From the NCBI GenBank assembly GCA_024707145.1, contig JANQAI010000005.1, positions 744,001 to 808,000 of the forward strand: DNA of 64,000 nt, read 5' to 3'. Position 1 is the stretch's first letter. Each line of letters starts with the position of its first letter. Shown here in pieces: positions 41,468-49,198 of the stretch. This stretch comes from Magnetospirillum sp. Lineage in GTDB: Bacteria; Pseudomonadota; Alphaproteobacteria; Rhodospirillales; Magnetospirillaceae. The notes below the pieces were generated by a model, which had not been told where the DNA came from, made no database searches, and saw nothing but the letters and a program-made list of their open reading frames with translations. A program made the position numbers and the translations under genes.

Positions 41468-43250
41468 ATGGCTGCCTACAAGATCATCGACCACACCTAC
41501 GACGTGGTCGTCGTCGGCGCCGGCGGCGCCGGCCTGCGCGCCACCATGGGCATGGGTGTCGCCGGCTTCAAGACCGCCTGCATCACCAAGGTGTTCCCCA
41601 CCCGCTCCCCACACCGTGGCCGCCCAGGGCGGCATCGGCGCGTCGCTCGGCAACATGGCCGAGGACAATTGGAAGTGGCACATGTACGACACCGTGAAGG
41701 GGTCGGACTGGCTGGGTGACCAGGACGCCATCGAGTACATGTGCCGCGAGGCCGTGCCGGCGGTGTACGAGCTGGAGCATTTCGGTGTGCCGTTCTCGCG
41801 CACTCCGGAAGGCAAGATCTACCAGCGCCCGTTCGGCGGCCACATGCGCAACTTCGGCGAGGCCCCGGTGCAGCGCGCCTGCGCCGCCGCCGACCGCACC
41901 GGCCACGCCATCCTGCACACGCTGTATCAGCAGTCGCTGAAGCACTCGTGCGAGTTCTTCGTCGAGTACTTCGCCCTGGACCTGATCATGGAAGACGGCG
42001 CCTGCCGCGGCGTCATGGCCTGGAACCTGGACGACGGCACCCTGCACCGCTTCCGCGCCCACAAGGTGGTGCTGGCGAGTGGCGGCTACGGCCGTGCCTA
42101 CTTCTCGTGCACCTCGGCGCACACCTGCACCGGCGACGGCCACGGCATGGTCGCCCGCGCCGGCCTGCCGCTGCAGGACATGGAATTCGTGCAGTTCCAC
42201 CCCACCGGCATCTACGGTTCGGGCTGCCTGATCACCGAGGGTGCCCGCGGCGAGGGCGGCTACGTCACCAACTCGGCCGGCGAGCGCTTCATGGAGCGTT
42301 ATGCCCCGACCGCCAAGGACCTGGCTTCGCGTGACGTCGTCTCGCGCGCCATGACCATGGAAATCCGAGAGGGCCGTGGCGTCGGCAAGGAAAACGACCA
42401 CATCTACCTGCACCTGGAGCACCTGGGCGCCGAGACCCTGGAGCTGCGCCTGCCGGGCATTTCCGAGACGGCGAAGATCTTCGCCGGCGTGGATGTGACC
42501 AAGGAGCCGATCCCGGTGCTGCCGACCGTGCACTACAACATGGGCGGCATCCCCACCAACGTGTACGGCGAAGTGCTGCGCCCGACCGCCGACAACCCCG
42601 ACGCCACCGTGCCCGGCCTGATGGCCATCGGCGAGGCGGCCTGCGTGTCGGTGCACGGCGCCAACCGACTGGGCACCAACTCGCTGCTCGACATCGTGGT
42701 GTTCGGCCGTGCCGCCGCGCTGCGTGCCTCGGAGACCCTGAAGCCGGGCACCGCCCACAAGCCGCTGCCGGCCGATGCCGGCGAGCTGGCGGTGTCGCGC
42801 TTCGACCGCCTGCGCAACGCCAACGGCAGCCTGCACACCAGCGAAATTCGCCTGGCCATGCAGAAGACCATGCAGAACGACGCGGCGGTGTTCCGCACCT
42901 CCAAGTCGCTGGCCGAGGGTGTGGAGAAGCTGGGTCAGGTCGCCTCGACCCTGCCGCAGATCAAGATCAACGACCGTTCCACCGTGTGGAACTCGGACCT
43001 GGTCGAAGCCTTCGAGCTCGAGAACCTGATGGATTGCGCGCTCGCCACCATCGTGTCGGCGGAAGCCCGGCACGAATCCCGCGGCGCCCACGCCCACGAG
43101 GACTTCCCCGAGCGTGACGACGTGAACTGGCAGAAGCATACCCTGGCCTGGGTCGAGGACGGCAAGGTGCGGCTGGACTACCGTCCGGTGCACACCTACA
43201 CGCTGACCGACGAGGTCGAGTACATCAAGCCGCAAAAGCGCGTGTACTAA
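41468..43250 (+). CDS. sdhA: Succinate dehydrogenase flavoprotein subunit (frameshifted)
   Basis: Removing one C from the run at 41607-41610 restores [20 protein letters not shown], where the family has [10 protein letters not shown], and a normal 593-residue protein. FAD-binding [13 protein letters not shown] is at the N-terminus; the histidine of SHTVAAQGG is the expected covalent-FAD site. Active-site features include [30 protein letters not shown] and [11 protein letters not shown], and the C-terminal domain is complete. It oxidises succinate to fumarate in complex II. Confidence 0.95.
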
Positions 43251-43273
43251 GGCAAGGGTAAGGAGAGACAGCC

Positions 43274-44056
43274 ATGGTTGAATTCGCCCTGCCCGCCAAC
43301 TCCCGCGTTCAGCCCGGCAAGGCCCACAAGGCCGGCGCCGGCGCCAAGAACGTCAAGGTGTTCAAGATCTATCGCTACGACCCCGATGCGGGTGCCAACC
43401 CGCGTCTGGACTCGTACGAGATCGACCTGGACCATTGCGGCCCGATGGTCCTGGACGCCCTGTTGAAGATCAAGAACGAGATCGACTCGACCTTGACCTT
43501 CCGCCGCTCGTGCCGCGAAGGCATCTGCGGCTCGTGCGCCATGAACATCGACGGCACCAATACGCTGGCCTGCCTGAAGCCCATCGAGGACATCAAGGGC
43601 GACGCCAAGATCTATCCGCTGCCGCACATGCCGGTGGTCAAGGATCTGGTGCCCGACCTGACCATCCCCTATGCCCAGTTGGCCTCAGTCAAGCCGTGGA
43701 TGCAGACCCAGTCGCCCACGCCGCCCGACGGCGAGCGGCTGCAGTCGCCGGAAGAGCGCGAGAAGCTCGACGGCCTGTGGGAATGCATCCTGTGCTTCTG
43801 CTGCCAGACCAGCTGCCCCAGCTACTGGTGGAACGGCGAGAAGTATCTCGGCCCGGCCATCCTGCTGCAGGCGGCCCGCTGGATCCTCGACAGCCGCGAC
43901 GAGTTCACGGGCGAGCGCCTCGATGCCCTCGAGGACCCGTTCAAGCTCTATCGCTGCCACACCATCATGAACTGCACGAAGACCTGCCCCAAGGGCCTGA
44001 ACCCGGCCAAGGCCATCGGCAGCATCAAGGAAAAGCTGCTGGAGCGCCGGGGCTGA
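43274..44056 (+). CDS. sdhB: Succinate dehydrogenase iron-sulfur subunit
   Basis: A 260-residue subunit. The N-terminal ferredoxin domain has the [2Fe-2S] ligands in [20 protein letters not shown]; the C-terminal domain carries [12 protein letters not shown] and [17 protein letters not shown] for the [4Fe-4S] and [3Fe-4S] clusters. It relays electrons from SdhA to quinone. AAGGAGAGA precedes the ATG, and a strong terminator follows. Confidence 0.96.
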   Translation: MVEFALPANSRVQPGKAHKAGAGAKNVKVFKIYRYDPDAGANPRLDSYEIDLDHCGPMVLDALLKIKNEIDSTLTFRRSCREGICGSCAMNIDGTNTLACLKPIEDIKGDAKIYPLPHMPVVKDLVPDLTIPYAQLASVKPWMQTQSPTPPDGERLQSPEEREKLDGLWECILCFCCQTSCPSYWWNGEKYLGPAILLQAARWILDSRDEFTGERLDALEDPFKLYRCHTIMNCTKTCPKGLNPAKAIGSIKEKLLERRG

Positions 44057-44080
44057 ACTCCGGCCCCTCGCGGCAAGGAA

Positions 44081-44112
44081 AAGGCCCGCCGGGAAACCGG
44101 CGGGCCTTTTTT
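44081..44112 (+). terminator. Rho-independent terminator of the sdh operon
   Basis: AAGGCCCGCCGG-GAAA-CCGGCGGGCCTT followed by TTTT: a perfect 12-bp GC-rich stem with a GNRA tetraloop and U-run, 25 bp after sdhB. Confidence 0.95.
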
Positions 44113-44298
44113 CATGGTCGGTAGTTTCGCTCTCGGGCGGGGAGAGACCATTGCGAAGCGCCGCAGTATGTGGGGGCTATCGCCTTCCAACTTACTTCCA
44201 GGACCGAATGTGGTCTATGCGCGTGTCGAATCAAGACAGTAGCTGGTAACTGAGCGCTCGTCCGAGGGGTCGCATATCGCTGAGTATTGGAAAAGAGG

Positions 44299-44360
44299 TG
44301 GTGCCCCAGGCCGGACTCGAACCAGCAAGCCTTGCGGCGGTCGATTTTGAGTAAACAGCG
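44299..44360 (-). repeat. Left 62-bp direct repeat: 3' part of tRNA-Leu(CAA), attachment site
   Basis: On the minus strand this reads as a tRNA-Leu from its anticodon loop (CTCAAAA, anticodon CAA) through variable arm and T arm (GGTTCGAGTCC) to GGGGCACCA. The 5' half (acceptor and D arm) is missing. The same 62 bp recur exactly at 46971-47032. A tRNA 3' end repeated at both edges of a segment is the standard mark of tyrosine-integrase elements. Confidence 0.88.
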
Positions 44361-44458
44361 CGTATGCTGTACATTGAAATAGCTAGATAATTATGCGCTC
44401 TTGAAACTGTGTGCGACAAGCTGTGCACTATGCGTCGAGGTGCGGGAAAGCGTTAAAC

Positions 44459-44479
44459 GAGCTTACGTTACGTAAGCTC
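44459..44479. repeat. Palindrome GARCTTAC-N5-GTAAGYTC, copy 1
   Basis: GAGCTTAC and GTAAGCTC around GTTAC. It lies 98 bp beyond the left attachment repeat, a spacing almost matched by copy 2 and the right repeat. Confidence 0.7.
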
Positions 44480-44630
44480 GCGCTTGACCGAAAACCCCAC
44501 ATGTTCTATATATGTTTTCATCAACACCACAAATGCGCCCGCAGGCCGTCAACGGCTGCGGGCGTTGCCTTTTCGGGCCGGCCGCACGTGGCAAATGCCG
44601 GACCGATGGTGGCGCCAAGGGGCGCCGATG

Positions 44631-45218
44631 TCAGCGGGCGCGGGCGTAATAGCACCACTGACTCCAGCCCTCGCCCCAATAATCGTCGAGAACGGTCTTC
44701 TTTGTTCTGCTGGGATGGCAGTCCTTGTTGGTCTTCCAGAAGTCGATCAGTTCCGCGTCTGTGAAATCCCAGACGGCCTTATCGCGAGCGACATCGCCGT
44801 AGATGATGCAATAGTTCACGCCGATGGTGCTCATGTCGGTCGATCCTCGGGGGCGAAAGGATTTGCCCAGCGGGCGCAACGCCCAAAAAGAAACATTCAT
44901 TTTTCCCGGCTTGAAGTTCGGCAACCGTACCAGCAGGACGACGTAATGGGGCGTCTCCTCGATCACCCGATAGCCCGTCTGGAACGTCTTGCTACGCTCG
45001 TAACTGATGCGGCCGCCCTCATGGAAGGTCATGTCGCCGGCATTCTGGAGCGCCCCGTCGTTGCACTGGGGCATCCATTTTCCCAGGAACGCCTTCATTC
45101 CGGCCCGGCCGGGGATTTCCGGCCATTCCGCGTCACCCGGCAGGGTCTCCAGATAGGCCCAGGCCGGCTGCGCGGCGGCGAGCACGAGCGCCGCCAAAAG
45201 CATCGCGAGTAATCGCAT
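44631..45218 (-). CDS. Exported protein of unknown function, possible partner of the lysozyme-like protein
   Basis: A 195-residue protein with a signal peptide (MRLLAMLLAALVLAAAQPAWA). The mature part contains LGKWMPQCNDGALQNAGDMT and four cysteines or more in all, consistent with a small disulfide-bonded periplasmic domain; FHEGGRISYERSKTFQTGYR resembles lipocalin-like beta strands. No family recognised. It is divergent from the lysozyme-like gene, 30 bp away, and both lie between the two attachment repeats. A periplasmic immunity or inhibitor role is possible but unproven. GGAGG lies 6 bp before the chosen ATG; another ATG starts two codons upstream. Confidence 0.65.
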   Translation of the reverse strand: MRLLAMLLAALVLAAAQPAWAYLETLPGDAEWPEIPGRAGMKAFLGKWMPQCNDGALQNAGDMTFHEGGRISYERSKTFQTGYRVIEETPHYVVLLVRLPNFKPGKMNVSFWALRPLGKSFRPRGSTDMSTIGVNYCIIYGDVARDKAVWDFTDAELIDFWKTNKDCHPSRTKKTVLDDYWGEGWSQWCYYARAR

Positions 45219-45248
45219 CTTCATCCTCCAAACCAATAGGAGATTCCC

Positions 45249-46928
45249 ATGGATGATACCCTGAAACAGCGCATCCGCGCCCACCTGAAGGCGAACGAGG
45301 GCGAGGAGCCTCAGCCCTACCGCGACAGCAACGGCAACCTGACCGTCGGCGTCGGCATCAACGTCAACCGCAAGGCCGATTTCGTCGCGCAGAAACTCCA
45401 GACCAAGGATGCCAAGACCGGCGAATTGCGCGACGCAAGTCCGAAGGAAAAGGCCGACGAATTCGACCGCCTGAGCAAGATGTCGGAGCTGGATATCAAA
45501 CACGATACGAAACGGTTCATCCTGCCGAAAGCCGAGATCGACGCGAAACTCGACGAAAAGATCGCCGAACACGAGGCGGGCGTAAAACGCCAGATCGGCG
45601 AGGCCGACTGGAACAAGCTGACCGACGGCCAGAAGACCGCCGTGCTCGACGTCCACTACGCCAATCCGGGCGGCCTGGACAACTTTCCCAAGCTGAAAGA
45701 CGCGATCAAGAACGGCGACGCCCGGGAAATGGCCAACCAGTCCGACTTCCATGGCGGCCAGATCGAGGGCACCGACCACCAGCATCGCAATTTCGACCGC
45801 CTGCGCCGCAACAAGGCGGCGATGCAGGGCATCGATCCGGAAAGCGACGAAGCCTTTCGGCAGGTCGCCGATTCGTATCCCGACCACCCTAAGCTGCCGC
45901 CCGAATACAAGGACCACCGCGACCTGTCGGTCCTGCGCCCTGAACCGCGCCCGCAGGACGAGCCGGGCCAGCCCCAACCGTCGCCCCAGCCGGCGCCGCA
46001 GCCCACCCCGACGCAAGAACAAACCGCGTCCAAACCGCCCGCTGACCCCAAAGTCGCCTCACTGGTGGCAATGGCCTCCAGCCCCATCGACAACCCCGGC
46101 CGGTCGGCGCTGCTGAAGCCGGTGGACAAGCTGACCCAATCCGAAATGACTGACATGATCCATTCCGCCCAGGAGGATTATCGCGGTTGGCGCTCGGGCG
46201 ATCCGCTGAAGGCGCACACCTATGAGAAGGTGCAGGACTGGCACGTCAACATCTATGGCGACCAGCCGCAGGGCAATGACGGCGGCAAGCCCATCGAGCC
46301 GATGCCCATCCGCCCCATCCCCGAGCAGCCCAGTCCGCACACCACGCCCCAGGGCGAGGATTTGTGGCAGGCCACCGCCCGCATCGGGAGACAGGTCGCC
46401 GATGCCGCCGGCAGCGACGGCGCTGCCGAGGCGATCAAGGGCTTGCAGCGCGGCCTCAACATGCTGGGCGAGGCCAATCCGTTGCCCGCACGCTCGCCCG
46501 CCTACGGCCCCTACACCAAGCTGGGGCCGGTGGACGAGGATGGGGCCTATGGCCCGCAGACCGATTTCGCGCTCAAGCACGCCACCGCGCATCTCGGGCC
46601 GAACAAGGTGGACGAGGCGTTCGCGCTGGGCCGCTTCAACACCTTCGCCCGCAACGCCCAGCGGAATGGTAACCCGGAGGGGCTGGAGGACAGGACCCAT
46701 GCCATCTTCGGCCCACTGTTCCGCAACGGCGGCAACGGCCCCAAGGGGGAAGCCGGCGTGTTGCAGGAGACCCTGAACCAATTCGGCAGCCGGGAAGACG
46801 ACTGGCAGGACCTCAAGGTGGACGACTGGGTCGGCCCCAAGACCACGGAAGCCTTCGGCAGGGTGCTGAAGGACGAGGATGCCGACAGTTTTACCTCGGC
46901 ATTCGGCGAAAATCTGGGATTGCTGTGA
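45249..46928 (+). CDS. GH24 lysozyme-like protein with C-terminal peptidoglycan-binding-like region
   Basis: A 559-residue protein without signal peptide. Residues 1-175 match T4-type lysozymes: catalytic Glu17 and Asp26 and Thr32 in EGEEPQPYRDSNGNLTVGVG, then LTDGQKTAVLDVHYANPGGL. A Pro/Gln-rich linker (about 225-265) leads to a helical region and a C-terminal part resembling peptidoglycan-binding repeats (YGPQTDFALKHATAHLG, DDWVGPKTTEAFGRVL). Absence of a signal peptide suggests release by a phage holin or delivery by a contact-dependent secretion system. AGGAGATTCCC precedes the ATG. Cargo of the small tRNA-Leu-bracketed element. Confidence 0.8.
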   Translation: MDDTLKQRIRAHLKANEGEEPQPYRDSNGNLTVGVGINVNRKADFVAQKLQTKDAKTGELRDASPKEKADEFDRLSKMSELDIKHDTKRFILPKAEIDAKLDEKIAEHEAGVKRQIGEADWNKLTDGQKTAVLDVHYANPGGLDNFPKLKDAIKNGDAREMANQSDFHGGQIEGTDHQHRNFDRLRRNKAAMQGIDPESDEAFRQVADSYPDHPKLPPEYKDHRDLSVLRPEPRPQDEPGQPQPSPQPAPQPTPTQEQTASKPPADPKVASLVAMASSPIDNPGRSALLKPVDKLTQSEMTDMIHSAQEDYRGWRSGDPLKAHTYEKVQDWHVNIYGDQPQGNDGGKPIEPMPIRPIPEQPSPHTTPQGEDLWQATARIGRQVADAAGSDGAAEAIKGLQRGLNMLGEANPLPARSPAYGPYTKLGPVDEDGAYGPQTDFALKHATAHLGPNKVDEAFALGRFNTFARNAQRNGNPEGLEDRTHAIFGPLFRNGGNGPKGEAGVLQETLNQFGSREDDWQDLKVDDWVGPKTTEAFGRVLKDEDADSFTSAFGENLGLL

Positions 46929-46941
46929 TGCTCACGCGGGC

Positions 46942-46961
46942 GGGGGAGGCTCGCCTCCCCC
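46942..46961 (+). terminator. Terminator-like hairpin after the lysozyme-like gene
   Basis: GGGGGAGGC-TC-GCCTCCCCC, a perfect 9-bp stem 13 bp past the stop codon, without a U-tract. Confidence 0.5.
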
Positions 46962-46970
46962 AACCCCCGA

Positions 46971-47032
46971 TGGTGCCCCAGGCCGGACTCGAACCAGCAA
47001 GCCTTGCGGCGGTCGATTTTGAGTAAACAGCG
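46971..47032 (-). repeat. Right 62-bp direct repeat: 3' part of tRNA-Leu(CAA), attachment site
   Basis: Identical to the repeat at 44299-44360. Again no tRNA 5' half is attached: sequence beyond the anticodon loop does not form an acceptor or D arm. It therefore marks a second junction, so the intact tRNA-Leu(CAA) must lie outside the window or elsewhere in the genome. Confidence 0.88.
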
Positions 47033-47133
47033 TGTTTATAACGCGTTGTAATTCAATGTGAAAAGTGCGCATTGTGATTAGTGTGCTACAAAATGTGCTA
47101 TGCGCGCAGTGCGCTGCCGTTGCTCCATCCCAC

Positions 47134-47154
47134 GAGCTTACTTCGAGTAAGCTC
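47134..47154. repeat. Palindrome GARCTTAC-N5-GTAAGYTC, copy 2
   Basis: GAGCTTAC and GTAAGCTC around TTCGA, 101 bp beyond the right attachment repeat. Between repeat and palindrome both junctions also share GTGTGC-ACAA and TATGCG motifs, so this whole stretch is related to that at copy 1. Confidence 0.7.
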
Positions 47155-47327
47155 ACTGTGTCGCCGCCAGCTTCATGCCGCCAGAAGATCCGCTCAGGGT
47201 CCGGTATGTGCAGTGTGCAGCGCCTTGGATCAAGGGTCTACGGACCTGAAATGAAAAGATAAATCGGCAGATTTCCTGAATATCGGTCGCTAGCGTGTGG
47301 TTAACGGAAACACGCGGAGAACGACCG

Positions 47328-47771
47328 ATGTCCACCCTGACCAAGCTGAAGCTCGCCAACGCCTCCCGCAAGCCGGTCGAAGAGACCCCGGAAGAGCGCA
47401 TGCGCAACCGCATGGTCGCGCACCTGACCGAGCAATTGGAAATGGCAAACGCGCTCGTCGAAGGCCGCCCCTACAAGGCCACCCGCACTGTCCGGGAAAA
47501 GGGCGAAGACGGCGCGACCGTCACCGTCGAGCGCGAGAAACGCCTGCGTCCCTGGTACTGGCACGACCTGAGCGGCAAGTGGTTTATCGAACTCCGCTAT
47601 GCCAACACCGTGCTGGCGCTGGGCAAGGACCAGAACGCCATCGAGGTCGGCACCAAGGACAAGCTGGTGCCGACGATCCAGACCGTCATCGATGCCGTGA
47701 AGGCGGGCGAGCTGGATGCGGCGATGAAGGCCGCGCTGGCCGCGCGCAAGAAGCCGGGCAAGTCCGCGTAA
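47328..47771 (+). CDS. Small cytoplasmic protein of mobile elements (DUF6641-like)
   Basis: A 147-residue, charged protein beginning MSTLTKLKLANASRKPVEET, with RMRNRMVAHLTEQLEMANAL, a Trp-rich block (RPWYWHDLSGKWFIELRYAN) and a helical C-terminus (TIQTVIDAVKAGELDAAMKA). The layout resembles DUF6641 proteins found on genomic islands, a tentative memory-based match. No catalytic motif. An AGAACG site precedes the ATG. First gene right of the tRNA-Leu repeat. Confidence 0.65.
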   Translation: MSTLTKLKLANASRKPVEETPEERMRNRMVAHLTEQLEMANALVEGRPYKATRTVREKGEDGATVTVEREKRLRPWYWHDLSGKWFIELRYANTVLALGKDQNAIEVGTKDKLVPTIQTVIDAVKAGELDAAMKAALAARKKPGKSA

Positions 47772-47779
47772 CGCTTCCT

Positions 47780-47811
47780 CTCTGCCGTGTGTGGCGACAT
47801 GCACGGCAGAG
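47780..47811 (+). terminator. Hairpin after the DUF6641-like gene
   Basis: CTCTGCCGTG and CACGGCAGAG pair over 10 bp around a 12-nt loop, 8 bp past the stop codon. No U-tract. Confidence 0.5.
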
Positions 47812-48012
47812 CCATGAGCGGCACCATTTATGGGCGACGCTCGACAGCGGCTTCCCCAACGCCCGCAATGCGCCTGTGGTGGTCGTTCCGCGCATTGACG
47901 GGTGCGCAAATGTCATCATGGCCTAAAAGGCAATTTGCTATAAAAATTAGTCCATGCTAGCTTCTTCACAACACCGGCAGCATCAGCCAAATAAGCGGAG
48001 ATTATGGCCTAA

Positions 48013-49198
48013 ATGGCTTTTGGAAGCGATGAATTCGTCCAAATTGCGCGTCTTGCACTGGCGGGCCGTCCCCAGGATGCACAGGCGTTTTTGCGCCGAC
48101 TGGTTCGCAAGGCAAAACCCGATGAGCGCCCCCCTGGCCGAACTGCTAGGCAATCTCTTGGCTCTGGCCCCCACGCAAGCAAGCCCTTTGAGAGAGGTGG
48201 GCGGCGCGATGCTTCCTGTAGATGGGGATACACGCCTGTCCCTTCTGCGCCAGGAATTTCCCACCGGCATGGCCGAAGCCCCGATTTTGTCTATTGCCCT
48301 GCAATCGCGTCTAGATCAGGTCTTGGTTGAACGTCGCAGTCTGGCGGTTCTGGCGCAAAAAGGATTGGAGCCAACCCGCTCGTTGCTGTTTGTCGGGCCG
48401 CCCGGCGTGGGGAAGACCATGACCGCGCGGTGGATAGCCCAAAGCCTTGGCTTACCTCTGCTGACCCTCGATCTTTCTGCCGTGATCAGCAGTTATCTCG
48501 GAAAGACCGGCACCAACCTCCGCAATGTACTGGATTACGCCAAGAGCCTGTCGTGCGTTCTGCTGTTGGATGAGTTCGATGCTGTGGCGAAGCGCCGAGA
48601 CGACGATGCCGAAATCGGTGAATTGAAGCGACTTGTAACGGTCTTGCTGCAAGAAATCGATGATTGGCCAGAAACCAGTTTGCTGATAGCGGCCACCAAC
48701 CACGAAGAGCTTCTGGACCCGGCGGCATGGCGGCGATTTGACGACGTGATCAAATTTGGCCTGCCTTCAACAGACCTGCGGGGGGCATTCCTAGAGGCCG
48801 CATTCGGTGATGATGGCGAGGGCGCCTCCACTTGGCTGCCGGTCCTTGCCGATGTTTGGGCTGGCCGGTCTTTCAGCGACGCAGAAAAAAGTGTGCAGCG
48901 CATCCGAAGGCGCCATGCCCTTGGGCAATGCACCCTTGCCGCCGCCATTACCGATGAGATTTGCAAAGACAGCAGAGATTGGGACACGGAGAAAAAACGA
49001 ACTGTCGCGCGGGCACTCCATAAGGAGGGCATGTCAGACCATAGAATCCACGATTTAACGGGCATTTCCCGCGACACCCTGCGGAAAATGTGGGCGTCCG
49101 AGAAGATAAGTACAGGAGAAGGCGATGGCGGAACCCAGGTATCTGATCGGCGGCGGCGAGCAACTGGCCGTGGAGGTGCCTCGGCCAAGGCGCGGTAG
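48013..49198 (+). CDS. ietA: AAA ATPase of an IetAS-type defence pair (frameshifted)
   Basis: Deleting one C of the six-C run at 48129-48134 joins MAFGSDEFVQIARLALAGRP to LAELLGNLLALAP and gives 394 residues. The central AAA module has Walker A VGPPGVGKTMTARW, SAVISSYLGKTGTNLRNVL, Walker B CVLLLDEFDAVAKRRDD, sensor 1 LIAATNHEELLD and Arg fingers in WRRFDD. The C-terminus carries a helix-turn-helix-like DHRIHDLTGISRDTLRKMW. Paired with a subtilase, this matches IetA, first known from Agrobacterium plasmid stability and later reported as anti-phage. The reading frame overlaps the protease start by 74 bp. Confidence 0.82.

Noticed and set aside
47954-48012. Upstream start for the IetA ATPase in the downstream frame
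   Set aside because: The residues from that start are poor in family-like sequence, whereas the +1 frame from 48013 gives a helical N-terminus that joins well after a one-base C-run correction.
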